11,143 nt of DNA from assembly GCA_017548245.1 (NCBI GenBank), contig JAFYMU010000029.1, forward strand, positions 1 to 11,143. The letters are read 5' to 3'. The stretch comes from Kiritimatiellia bacterium (GTDB lineage Bacteria; Verrucomicrobiota; Kiritimatiellia; RFP12; DVOR01). Under the pieces are notes generated by a model. That model was not told the DNA's origin and searched no databases. It worked only from the letters and a program-made list of their open reading frames with translations. Both the position numbers and the translations under genes were made by a program. Positions within the stretch are counted from its first letter, which is position 1. Every line of letters begins with the position of its first letter. This document shows positions 1 through 6,428 of the stretch, in pieces.

Positions 1-60
1 GCTTAGGTTGAACGGCAAGGTGGCTTGCCTTGGTGGCCAGTTGAACTTGAGTGGGCTGGA

Positions 61-97
61 CGTGTCGCTTGGGTTGCATCTCAAAGCACGCGACACG
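61..97. repeat. Inverted repeat with 21-nt loop
   Basis: CGTGTCGC at 61-68 is the exact reverse complement of GCGACACG at 90-97, separated by 21 bases. As RNA it could form an 8-bp GC-rich stem. No U-run follows on either strand, so a simple intrinsic terminator is not supported. Its role is unknown; it could be a 3' stabilising hairpin of the uvrC transcript. Confidence 0.4.
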
Positions 98-103
98 CAT
101 TTT

Positions 104-120
104 AACAATGGGCCATTGTT
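104..120. repeat. 17-bp palindrome
   Basis: AACAATGG (104-111), a central G, then CCATTGTT (113-120): a perfect 8-bp dyad around one base. A centre this tight favours a protein-binding dyad in DNA over an RNA hairpin, although a 6-bp stem with a 5-base loop is possible. It stands alone, with no second copy elsewhere in the window. Confidence 0.45.
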
Positions 121-222
121 TGGATTAATGTCAGTCTGATTCACGCTTAATGAGCGCGGGATTGGGGGTTGATTAGGCTTGCGTGTGAGGTGTGGTGTGG
201 ATGGGATGTTGAGGTGTCGCGC

Positions 223-1698
223 TTATTCGGGATTGAGGATGCGGGCGTTGAGGGCGTCTTTGATGGTTTGCGCCATGGCGAGGGAGATGCCGGGGAGTTG
301 GGCGATGGCGTGAACGTCGGCGTTGGCAAGGCGACGAACCGAACCAAAGGTTTTGAGGAGCTGTTCTTTGCGGTGGGCGCCGATACCAGGGAGTTCGTCT
401 AGGATTGAGGTTTTCATGGCGCGGAGGCGCAGGGAACGGTTGAAGGTGATGGCGAAGCGGTGGGCTTCGTCGCGGAGGCGCATCAAGATTTGAAGTGCTT
501 TGGTGTCGCGTGAGAGGATGAGGTTGGGGCGTCCTTCGCCAAGGACGATCTCTTCAAAGTGTTCGTTCAACCCTGCGACGGGAATCTGTTCGTAGAGGTC
601 GAGTTCGCGCAATACGTCGCGTGCGGCTTGGACTTGGAGTTGGGCACCATCGCAGAGGATAAGGTCGGGATAGGGGCCGCCTTCGGCTTTGAGGCGTGTG
701 TAACGGCGACGGATGACTTCAGCCATCGCGTGCGGATCATCGTTCGTCACGGTGCGGATGCGGAAGCGACGGTAACGCCGACGGTCGGGTACGCCATCAA
801 TGGCGGTTACCATGGAGGCAACCGTGTGGGTGCCCATCAGGTGGGAGATATCAAAGCATTCAATGCAGTGCGGGGGCGTTGGTAGGCCGAGATAGTTGGC
901 AAGATCGGCTAATCCTTCGGAGGCATCGGGTTTGGGGAGGGTTGGTTGGACGCGAATTTTGGCTTGTTCGCGGGTGAAGGCTTTGAGGGCTAACCACGTG
1001 TCGCGCAGTTGGGCGGCACGCTCAAAGGCTTGCTTCTCGGCGGCTTCAAGCATGGCGGCATGCACTTCTTCCAAGATGGCGGGACGTTCGCCACGGAGAA
1101 AGGCGCAGGCTTCTTCAAAACGTTCGCGATAGTCGGCTTCGGAGATGCGACCAAGGCAGGGCGCGGTGCAAAAACGGATGATGTCGGCTAAACAGTGTTT
1201 GTGGTCTTCTTCGCAGGGGCAGAGGCTACCACATTTGCGTAAGCCAAAGCGTTTTTCGGTGAAGTCTAGGGCGGTTCGCACTTCGGTGGAGGAGGGGAAG
1301 GGACCAAAGTAACGTGCGCCATCATCGCGCATAATGCGACAGGTGGTAAAACGTGGAAAGCTCTGGTTGGGGTTCGCTTTCAGAGCCAGATAACGTTTAT
1401 CGTCACGCAAGAGGATGTTGAAGCGCGGGCGATAGGTCTTGATGAGGTGACTCTCGGTTAAGAGGGCCTCGGCTTCGGTTCGAACGATGCGAATCTCGAG
1501 GTCTTCCACATGGTGAACGAGACTTCGCAGTTTGGGAGGCGCTTTACGCAGGGTTGAGGCGCGGAAGTAACTCTGTACGCGACGACGTAGATTAACGGCT
1601 TTCCCGACGTAGATAATCTTTCCTGCGCGGTCGCGATAGAGGTAGCAACCGGGCTTTTCTGGAAGGTGTTTGAGTTTTTCCCGTAGGACGTCGTTCAT
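223..1698 (-). CDS. uvrC: UvrC, excinuclease ABC subunit C (short form)
   Basis: UvrC makes the 3' and 5' incisions around bulky DNA lesions in nucleotide excision repair, working with UvrB in the cytoplasm. Domains in order: GIY-YIG nuclease at about 14-90 (GCY at 17-19, YVG at 30-32, Arg39, catalytic Glu77); a cysteine cluster (Cys156, 160, 162, 169, 177, 181) matching the family's iron-sulfur ligand region; a UVR UvrB-binding helix pair at 210-238; an RNase H-like endonuclease with Asp283 (ECFDIS), Asp320/321, Asp350 and His413 in the expected catalytic order; and paired helix-hairpin-helix at about 430-485 (LPGIG, LPGIS). At 491 residues it is about 100 shorter than typical UvrC, mainly because the linker between UVR and RNase H domains is short; all catalytic parts are kept. 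The ATG is fixed by the GIY-YIG domain, since the next Met is residue 123. No Shine-Dalgarno precedes it; a pyrimidine tract does. Confidence 0.97.
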   Translation of the reverse strand: MNDVLREKLKHLPEKPGCYLYRDRAGKIIYVGKAVNLRRRVQSYFRASTLRKAPPKLRSLVHHVEDLEIRIVRTEAEALLTESHLIKTYRPRFNILLRDDKRYLALKANPNQSFPRFTTCRIMRDDGARYFGPFPSSTEVRTALDFTEKRFGLRKCGSLCPCEEDHKHCLADIIRFCTAPCLGRISEADYRERFEEACAFLRGERPAILEEVHAAMLEAAEKQAFERAAQLRDTWLALKAFTREQAKIRVQPTLPKPDASEGLADLANYLGLPTPPHCIECFDISHLMGTHTVASMVTAIDGVPDRRRYRRFRIRTVTNDDPHAMAEVIRRRYTRLKAEGGPYPDLILCDGAQLQVQAARDVLRELDLYEQIPVAGLNEHFEEIVLGEGRPNLILSRDTKALQILMRLRDEAHRFAITFNRSLRLRAMKTSILDELPGIGAHRKEQLLKTFGSVRRLANADVHAIAQLPGISLAMAQTIKDALNARILNPE

Positions 1699-1710
1699 GG
1701 AGGAGGGAGG
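1699..1710 (-). promoter_or_regulatory. All-pyrimidine leader abutting the uvrC ATG
   Basis: On the coding strand the 12 bases directly before the uvrC ATG are CCTCCCTCCTCC, the opposite of a Shine-Dalgarno sequence and matching the CCUCC core of the 16S anti-SD. Only about 30 bases lie between this ATG and the terminator of the upstream permease gene, and I find no clear -10/-35 pair there. A nearly identical tract precedes the recombinase ATG at 5118. Possible roles are an S1-protein-dependent or SD-independent start, or a regulatory protein/RNA site; this is inference. Confidence 0.45.
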
Positions 1711-1724
1711 TGCCGCAAATCTGA

Positions 1725-1769
1725 AGTCAAAAAGAGCAGGAGGCGTTTGAATCCGCGTCCTGCTCTTTT
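1725..1769 (-). terminator. Intrinsic terminator of the YejB-type permease gene
   Basis: A perfect 12-base inverted repeat, AAAAGAGCAGGA at 1730-1741 and its complement at 1758-1769, with a 16-base loop. Leftward RNA would have a GC-containing 8-bp core followed by five U. It starts 23 bases past the permease stop codon. The A/T flanks make it potentially active in both directions. It separates the permease gene from uvrC, so uvrC probably needs its own promoter or readthrough. Confidence 0.85.
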
Positions 1770-1791
1770 GGGTTATCGTTCATGCCAACGA

Positions 1792-2829
1792 TTAATCGAA
1801 GTGGATGCGCGGGTCGATCAACATGTAGCAGAAGTCGGAAATCAAGTTGCCGAAGAGCTGAATCGAGGCCGTCATCACCAACATGGCCATGAAGACTGCG
1901 TAGTCATGGCTCATCAAAGCGGTCAAGGAGAGCTGACCCATGCCCGGGATTTCGAAGAGGGTTTCGATAATCATAGAGCCGGCGAAGAGCACACCCAAGA
2001 TGCCACCGAAACCGGTTGCGATCGGAATCAAGGCGTTACGCAAGGCGTGGCACCAAATCGCACGGCGACGGGTGGCGCCCTTTGCCAACACGGTGCGCAC
2101 ATAGTCCGCGCTCATCTGTTCCATCAACGAGTTCTTCATCATGATGGTCAAGAGGGCGAACGAGGTCATGACGTAAGCCGTCACGGGGAGCACCATGTGG
2201 TAGGCGCGGTCGCAGAAGAGCGTCCAACCACCTGCTTCGGCGGCGGCATCGCTTTCAAAGCCACCAATGGGGAAGATATCCCACAAACCATCCACGGTGC
2301 CGCTCAAGCACATCTTCAAAATCATACCTACCGCGAATGCGGGCACTGCATAGGCCGAGAAGACGATAATACTAGAGGCAAAGTCAAAGGTTGACCCATG
2401 TCTGAGTGCCTTGGCAATACCCAAGGGAATACAAACCAAATAGCTCATCAAGAAGGAGATGATGCCGAACCAAACCGAGACGGGCAAGCGACTGCGGATG
2501 AGTTCCCACGCGGTACGGTTGGGATATTCGTAACTCTTCATCTTCATGCCCAAGCCATCGCGCACAGCCCAGTTGTAGTACTGCTTCCAGACGGGTTGGT
2601 CAAAACCGAATTGGCGTTCCAACTCCTTTTTCATCTCATCGCTCACGAGGGCTGCATTCGCGCCACCGCCAGCTTCACCGCCGCTGCTACCGCCACGCAT
2701 ACGCGCCATGGCCATTTCCACAGGGCCGCCGGGGAGCAAACGCGTCAACAAGAAACAAGCCACAGTAATGCCGAAGAAGGTCGGCACCAACAACATTAAA
2801 CGTCTTAAAAGGTATTGAATACGGTTCAT
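1792..2829 (-). CDS. ABC transporter permease, YejB-like (peptide/oligopeptide uptake)
   Basis: Inner-membrane permease of the binding-protein-dependent peptide importer family (DppB/OppB fold), closest in character to YejB of the YejABEF system. The N-terminus has the family's helix 1 (about 10-32) and the LPGGPVE signature at 32-38. An extracytoplasmic stretch with a Gly/Ser/Ala-rich low-complexity segment (46-60) and FGFDQPV (74-80) follows, then about five more hydrophobic helices (roughly 115-138, 150-172, 210-235, 268-290, 312-334). The cytoplasmic EAA loop, which docks on the ATPase, is at about 241-266 (DYVRTVLAKGA...HALRNALIP). The C-terminus ISDFCYMLIDPRIHFD is typical of YejB. At 345 residues it is slightly shorter than E. 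coli YejB. No partner permease (YejE), ATPase (YejF) or binding protein (YejA) is in this window. It follows the DUF1846 gene by 56 bases and may be cotranscribed with it. The RBS (AAGG) is weak. The substrate is not shown by the sequence. Confidence 0.88.
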   Translation of the reverse strand: MNRIQYLLRRLMLLVPTFFGITVACFLLTRLLPGGPVEMAMARMRGGSSGGEAGGGANAALVSDEMKKELERQFGFDQPVWKQYYNWAVRDGLGMKMKSYEYPNRTAWELIRSRLPVSVWFGIISFLMSYLVCIPLGIAKALRHGSTFDFASSIIVFSAYAVPAFAVGMILKMCLSGTVDGLWDIFPIGGFESDAAAEAGGWTLFCDRAYHMVLPVTAYVMTSFALLTIMMKNSLMEQMSADYVRTVLAKGATRRRAIWCHALRNALIPIATGFGGILGVLFAGSMIIETLFEIPGMGQLSLTALMSHDYAVFMAMLVMTASIQLFGNLISDFCYMLIDPRIHFD

Positions 2830-2885
2830 AGATCGAGCCTTGTCTTAAATCGCTACATACTTTAGCATAATCTGCTAGCGTGCGC

Positions 2886-4406
2886 TTACGAATCCACAAA
2901 AAGTTCGGCCGTTGCGAAGAGTGGATCATTGGTTGCACGAATGCCCAAACGACGCAAACCTGCTTCGTCACCAGGGGTGAGCATATGCGACAAATGCATT
3001 TCGCAATCACGCAAATCGGCCAGTTTCTGCAATGCAGCGGCGGCATTGGGGTCGGTCGCCGCACAAATAGCGAGCGCCACCAATGTCTCGTCCAAGTTGA
3101 GCGAACCGTAACGGCCGTTCAAAATATCCTGCTTCATGCTGCGCACACTATTGACCGTTTCAGGGCCGAGCAAGTGTACGTTGGACGGAATACCAGCCAA
3201 GGTCTTTACGGCATTAAGCACAGCTGCCGCGGCGGCGTGCAACGAGGTGGAGTTCATCCCTTTCACAATACGACCATCGCGCAACTGCATTGCGGCGCCA
3301 CAGGCCACACCTTCAAGGGTCTTCTGCTGCGAGGCTTCATGGGCCGCTTCACGCGCAGGCTGCACCGAGGGACGATCTTCGGGCTGTAACCCTAATTGCT
3401 GCATCAAGCGTTCCAAAATCTCAACGGGACGTTTGTCGGACGCGCCCTTGGCCACCGCATCCGAGAGGTGACGGAAGTAACGGCGGATCACTTCCTGCTT
3501 GGCAGCGGAAATGCAGATGTTATCATCCACGATACCCGCGGCAATGCAGTTAACACCCATGTCGGTCGGACTCTTGTAGGGGCATTCGCCACCCATATTC
3601 AAACGCGTCCAGATTTCGCGCAACAAGGGGAACGCATCCACGTCACGATTGTAGTTCACCGCAATCGTACCATAGGCTTCCAAATGGAAGGGGTCAATCA
3701 TATTGATGTCGCCCAAATCTGCTGTGGCGGCTTCGTAGGCAAGGTTGACTGGGTGCTTGAGCGACAAATTCCAAACCGGGAACGTTTCGAACTTAGCATA
3801 ACCCGCAGGGCGGCCTGCCATACGGTCGTGATAGAGCATCGTCAAACAGGTTGCTAACTTGCCCGAACCCGGGCCCGGACCCGTGACCACCACGATGGGA
3901 CGCGTGGTCTGCACATATTCATTGGCACCATAGCCATCCTTCGAGACCACCAAATCCAGATTCGAGGGGTAACCCGGCACGGCGCGGTGCAACTTTACCG
4001 TGATACCACGCGCTTCCAACTTGTTGCGGAATTGCAAAGCGGCTGGCTGGCCATCAAAACGTGTAATCACCACGGCGCAAACGTGGATCTGCCAAGCACG
4101 AAGGCTGTCAATGAGCTTGAGCGTGTCATCATCGTAAGAAATGCCAAAGTCAGCACGCATCTTCTTGCGTTCGATATCCTCTGCGTAAACGCAAAGGATG
4201 ATTTCGGCCTTGTCACCCAACGATTGGAGGAGGCGCAACTTGGCATTGGGGTCATAACCCGGCAATACGCGAGCGGCATGGTAATCGTACATGAGCTTGC
4301 CGCCGAATTCCAAATACAGCTTATTGCCGAATGTCTTTGCGCGTTCCATCAAGCCTTCAGCCTGATGCTTCAAATACGCGTCGTTATCAAAGCCTAAATT
4401 GCCCAT
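2886..4406 (-). CDS. DUF1846 family protein
   Basis: A full-length member of the DUF1846 family (about 500 residues), whose biochemical role is not established to my knowledge. The N-terminal motifs are highly characteristic: KLYLEFGGKL (29-38), HAARVLPGY (43-51), AEDIERKKMRADFGISYD (75-92) and ITRFDGQPA (114-122). A glycine-rich loop, VTGPGPGSGKLAT (174-186), looks like a phosphate-binding loop but has Leu where Walker A has Ser/Thr. FETFPVWNL, HPVNLAYEAAT and MIDPFHLEAYG (206-246) and KSPTDMGVN (278-286) follow, then an alpha-helical C-terminal half ending near CEMHLSHMLTPGDEAGLRRLGI (468-489). It is predicted cytoplasmic, with no signal peptide or membrane helix. The ATG at 4406 has AAGGA about 8 bases upstream. 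It starts a possible two-gene unit with the YejB-like permease. The family assignment is secure; nucleotide binding is inference from the loop only. Confidence 0.92.
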   Translation of the reverse strand: MGNLGFDNDAYLKHQAEGLMERAKTFGNKLYLEFGGKLMYDYHAARVLPGYDPNAKLRLLQSLGDKAEIILCVYAEDIERKKMRADFGISYDDDTLKLIDSLRAWQIHVCAVVITRFDGQPAALQFRNKLEARGITVKLHRAVPGYPSNLDLVVSKDGYGANEYVQTTRPIVVVTGPGPGSGKLATCLTMLYHDRMAGRPAGYAKFETFPVWNLSLKHPVNLAYEAATADLGDINMIDPFHLEAYGTIAVNYNRDVDAFPLLREIWTRLNMGGECPYKSPTDMGVNCIAAGIVDDNICISAAKQEVIRRYFRHLSDAVAKGASDKRPVEILERLMQQLGLQPEDRPSVQPAREAAHEASQQKTLEGVACGAAMQLRDGRIVKGMNSTSLHAAAAAVLNAVKTLAGIPSNVHLLGPETVNSVRSMKQDILNGRYGSLNLDETLVALAICAATDPNAAAALQKLADLRDCEMHLSHMLTPGDEAGLRRLGIRATNDPLFATAELFVDS

Positions 4407-4507
4407 GTGGAAATCCTTGTTTACTTCAGCAACGTCCCCTAAAATGGAGCGGGACTTCTTGCTTAATTCGGGATTTCAGTTTACCAAAAATTGAGCCGTC
4501 TGTATAC

Positions 4508-4540
4508 AAAAACCCGTCACCTTATGGTGATTGGCGACGG
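4508..4540 (-). terminator. Intrinsic terminator overlapping the recombinase stop codon
   Basis: Read leftward, CCGTCGCC (complement of 4533-4540) pairs with GGTGACGG (complement of 4514-4521) as an 8-bp stem with one G-U pair, followed by GTTTTT. The TAA stop of the recombinase (4522-4524) sits in the 11-base loop, so the last codons form the upstream stem arm. A smaller alternative hairpin, TCACC/GGTGA, nests within it. Confidence 0.75.
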
Positions 4541-5118
4541 AGGAAACGGGAGACTGTGGAGGGGTGAACATGGAACTTTTGTGCAATTCGTGACTGGGAG
4601 AGGCCATTTTGACGAAGAGAGAGGATGGTTTGGCGGTAAATTTCAAGTTTTGAACGTAATGTGCACCCAGGCGTTCGCCCCAAGGGATAACCCGCAGCGC
4701 GACGTCGAGCGAGGGCTTCTCGCGTACGTTGCGAGATAAGGTTGCGTTCGATTTCTGCAGAAAGGCCAAAGGCAAAGGCGATGACCTTACTAGAGATGTC
4801 GTCGCCTAAACGGTAATTGTCTTTAATGGTCCATACGCGAATCTTGCGTTCCATGCAGTGATTGAGGACATCCAAAATCATAAAGAGACTGCGTCCCAAT
4901 CGGGAGAGTTCAGTGCAGATGAGCAAGTCGTCGGGTGCTGTGCGTCGGAGTAGGCGACCCAAGGCGCGCTTTTCCCATGCGATTGTGCCTGATACCGTCT
5001 CTTCAATCCACTGATGAATGTGGAGATGGTGGCGTAAACAAAACTGTTCAATCTCGTAACGTTGGTTTTCAATCGTTTGACGATCGGTGGAAACGCGGAT
5101 GTAACCGTACACGTGCAT
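4522..5118 (-). CDS. Serine site-specific recombinase, Mpi/DNA-invertase type
   Basis: A 198-residue small serine recombinase (resolvase/invertase family), which inverts or resolves DNA between short sites via a phosphoserine intermediate. The catalytic domain spans 1-135: GYIRVST with Arg8 and nucleophile Ser10, then SRLGRS with Arg73 and Arg76 (equivalents of gamma-delta resolvase Arg68/Arg71), where Ser72 replaces the usual Asp67. VWTIKDNYRLGDDISSKV (95-112) and FGLSAEIERNLISQRTREAL (117-136, helix E) closely resemble the Bacteroides fragilis global invertase Mpi as I remember it. A helix-turn-helix is at about 173-194 (LSQSRIAQKFHVHPSTVSRFL). I chose ATG at 5118 because the catalytic core begins immediately after it; an upstream TTG at 5151 lies inside a terminator. 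No Shine-Dalgarno; a pyrimidine tract abuts the start. It is a single gene between terminators. Its codon choice looks like that of uvrC and less polished than its neighbours, consistent with low expression or transfer. Confidence 0.93.
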   Translation of the reverse strand: MHVYGYIRVSTDRQTIENQRYEIEQFCLRHHLHIHQWIEETVSGTIAWEKRALGRLLRRTAPDDLLICTELSRLGRSLFMILDVLNHCMERKIRVWTIKDNYRLGDDISSKVIAFAFGLSAEIERNLISQRTREALARRRAAGYPLGRTPGCTLRSKLEIYRQTILSLRQNGLSQSRIAQKFHVHPSTVSRFLRRQSP

Positions 5119-5132
5119 GAGGAGGGGAGAAT
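5119..5132 (-). promoter_or_regulatory. All-pyrimidine leader abutting the recombinase ATG
   Basis: On the coding strand the 14 bases before the ATG are all pyrimidines and include CTCCCCTCCTC. This is almost the same as CTCCCTCCTC before uvrC, in the same position and likewise 20-40 bases past a terminator hairpin. It replaces a normal ribosome binding site. Its function is unknown. Confidence 0.45.
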
Positions 5133-5142
5133 CTAAGGGGCT

Positions 5143-5179
5143 TAAAAACAAGAAGCACCGGAGGTTATCCGGTGCTTCT
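5143..5179 (-). terminator. Intrinsic terminator of the coiled-coil protein gene
   Basis: A perfect 11-bp inverted repeat, AGAAGCACCGG at 5151-5161 and its complement at 5169-5179, with a 7-base loop (AGGTTAT). In the leftward RNA it is followed by UUGUUUUUAA, a good U-tract. It starts about 20 bases after the stop codon at 5200. Confidence 0.9.
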
Positions 5180-5199
5180 GTTCTGTACGAGGAACGTGA

Positions 5200-6309
5200 T
5201 TAGTCGAGATAGAAGACTTCGTCGCCGCGCTTGATGTCGCCCTGCTTCCAATCGATCAAGATGTCGCAGACCAACACGCCAGCATCCTTGGTGACGGTCT
5301 TGAGGCGGATCTTGCCGACCACGTCATCTTCGTTGACGCCTTCGTGACGCACGTAGAGGTCGATTTCAGGGAGTTCCTTTTCGCCATCTTCGCCGATGAG
5401 TTCAGCGATTGCAGCGTCATCGAGCTTCACGATGCAGTAGTTGTAATCGTTATCCACGCGGACAACCTTACCCTTGACGCCAGCGGTGATGTTGGCGGCC
5501 ATAGCATCAGCATTGACGCCACGCGTACCCTGCTGAACAATCTTATCGATGGTTGCCTTGAGCTTGTCCACTTCACCCTTGAGGGTTTCGTTTTCTTCGG
5601 TCACCTTATCCAAGTCGCCCTGGAGAGCCACCTTGTCATCTTCGAGGGTCTGCACCTGATCCTTCAATTCGGTGACCTGGCCTTCGAGCGTAGCCTTTTC
5701 GCCTTCGAGGGTGGAAATCTGTTCTTCCTTAGCGGCGATGGTCTTGAGCGATTCACGACCCTGCTTCTTCACTTCATTGAGGTTATCAATGGTTTCTTCG
5801 TATTCCTTACGGAGATCGGTGAGCTGAACACGGATGTCGTTCATACGCGAACGCTGAGCCGTGGCCTTCTTCAACACTTCGTTGAGAGCGTTGTCCAAAG
5901 GAGCGCCTTCCTTGACAGGATTGCCCTGGAAGTCCTTTTCGGGCTTGCCTTCAGCATTCAAGATGTAGACTTCATCGAGGTCGGAGGTGTTTGCAATCTG
6001 GTAGCTCTTGTTGTCGAGCTTTTCATAACCTTCCTTATAGGTTTCCCAGAAGTCCGAACGGTCGGGGGTGATGTCAGCCGTTGCCAAGGTCACGTCAGAG
6101 ATATCGCGTGCCGTGTGGTTCGCAGCCGTATTTTCGAGCACAGGCTCTTCGGCTTCAAAGGTCTTGGCAATCTTAATCGTGAAATCTCTGAATAAGACAT
6201 TACGATCAATAACAAGATTGCGCTGACCATAAAGTGCCATCGCAAACCAAAGTGCAACGCCGTTCAGGATGAGGGTCAAGATGACCAGGATTCGCAAAAC
6301 AATGTTCAT
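5200..6309 (-). CDS. Membrane-anchored coiled-coil protein of unknown function
   Basis: I do not recognise a named family. The 369 residues begin with a single hydrophobic segment (about 4-27) preceded by little positive charge, best read as an N-terminal anchor or uncleaved signal. An acidic, charged region (28-150) includes DFWETYKEGYEKLDNKSYQI (86-105). A long coiled coil at about 150-260 has heptad-like repeats rich in Glu, Lys, Leu and Thr (ISTLEGEKATLEGQVTELKD around 198-217). The C-terminal domain (about 278-369) looks like a beta-rich barrel: GKVVRVDNDYNYCIVKLDD (280-298), LYVRHEG, VGKIRLKTVTKDAGVLVCDI, GDIKRGDEVFYLD. This pattern recalls small beta-barrel ends seen on envelope proteins of planctomycetes and verrucomicrobia, but that is a resemblance from memory only. 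The likely topology is a periplasm-facing rod on an inner-membrane anchor. Ten residues after the anchor the chain is hydrophilic throughout. The start is supported by GAGGAA 6 bases upstream and by a good promoter; a strong terminator follows, so it is monocistronic. Confidence 0.85.
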   Translation of the reverse strand: MNIVLRILVILTLILNGVALWFAMALYGQRNLVIDRNVLFRDFTIKIAKTFEAEEPVLENTAANHTARDISDVTLATADITPDRSDFWETYKEGYEKLDNKSYQIANTSDLDEVYILNAEGKPEKDFQGNPVKEGAPLDNALNEVLKKATAQRSRMNDIRVQLTDLRKEYEETIDNLNEVKKQGRESLKTIAAKEEQISTLEGEKATLEGQVTELKDQVQTLEDDKVALQGDLDKVTEENETLKGEVDKLKATIDKIVQQGTRGVNADAMAANITAGVKGKVVRVDNDYNYCIVKLDDAAIAELIGEDGEKELPEIDLYVRHEGVNEDDVVGKIRLKTVTKDAGVLVCDILIDWKQGDIKRGDEVFYLD

Positions 6310-6357
6310 AGTTGTTCCTCAAGTGTTGTTAAAGTCTAATCTCTCACAACAATTAAT

Positions 6358-6386
6358 AGTTTAGCGCAATGTTTCAGTGCTTGCAA
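6358..6386 (-). promoter_or_regulatory. Sigma70-type promoter for the coiled-coil protein gene
   Basis: Read leftward: -35 TTGCAA (6381-6386), a 17-base spacer, -10 TAAACT (complement of 6358-6363). This predicts a start of transcription near 6351 and a leader of roughly 40 bases before the ATG at 6309. A 10-bp palindrome GCTTGCAAGC (6379-6388) overlaps the -35 box and could be an operator. I judged it by eye from box match and spacing only. Confidence 0.55.
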
Positions 6387-6428
6387 GCAGATTTGTATAG
6401 AAAAACTGCGGATTGATTAAAAGTGTGA

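Larger units (their letters stand above)
1..222. other. Gene-free region downstream of uvrC
   Basis: I see no convincing gene here; frames on both strands are short or broken. It lies 3' of uvrC. It holds a small hairpin (GGCAAG/CTTGCC, 14-19 and 24-29), an 8-bp inverted repeat (61-68 with 90-97) and a 17-bp palindrome (104-120). None is followed by a T-run in the leftward direction, so I cannot name a uvrC terminator. Bases 52-76 resemble bases 11093-11117 at the other end of the window, which may mean that both edges carry the same kind of degenerate intergenic repeat. Confidence 0.6.

Noticed and set aside
1699..1710. GGAGGAGGGAGG as a plus-strand ribosome binding site
   Set aside because: No start codon follows at a usable distance on the plus strand and no plausible rightward gene exists there; the same holds for 5119-5132.
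2830..2885. CGCTA/TAGCG (2851-2855 with 2876-2880) as a terminator after the DUF1846 gene
   Set aside because: Only 5 bp of stem around a 20-base loop and no proper U-run; too weak to call.
4501..4513. TGTATACAAAAAC resembling TGTATAGAAAAAC at 6394-6406 as possible recombinase sites
   Set aside because: It is a 12 of 13 match in direct orientation in A/T-rich intergenic DNA, lacks dyad half-sites typical of serine recombinases, and can arise by chance; part of it is the U-tract of a terminator.
4522..5151. Longer form of the recombinase starting at TTG 5151
   Set aside because: The TTG lies in the terminator hairpin of the preceding gene, and the catalytic GYIRVST strand begins four residues after the ATG at 5118, as in other small serine recombinases.
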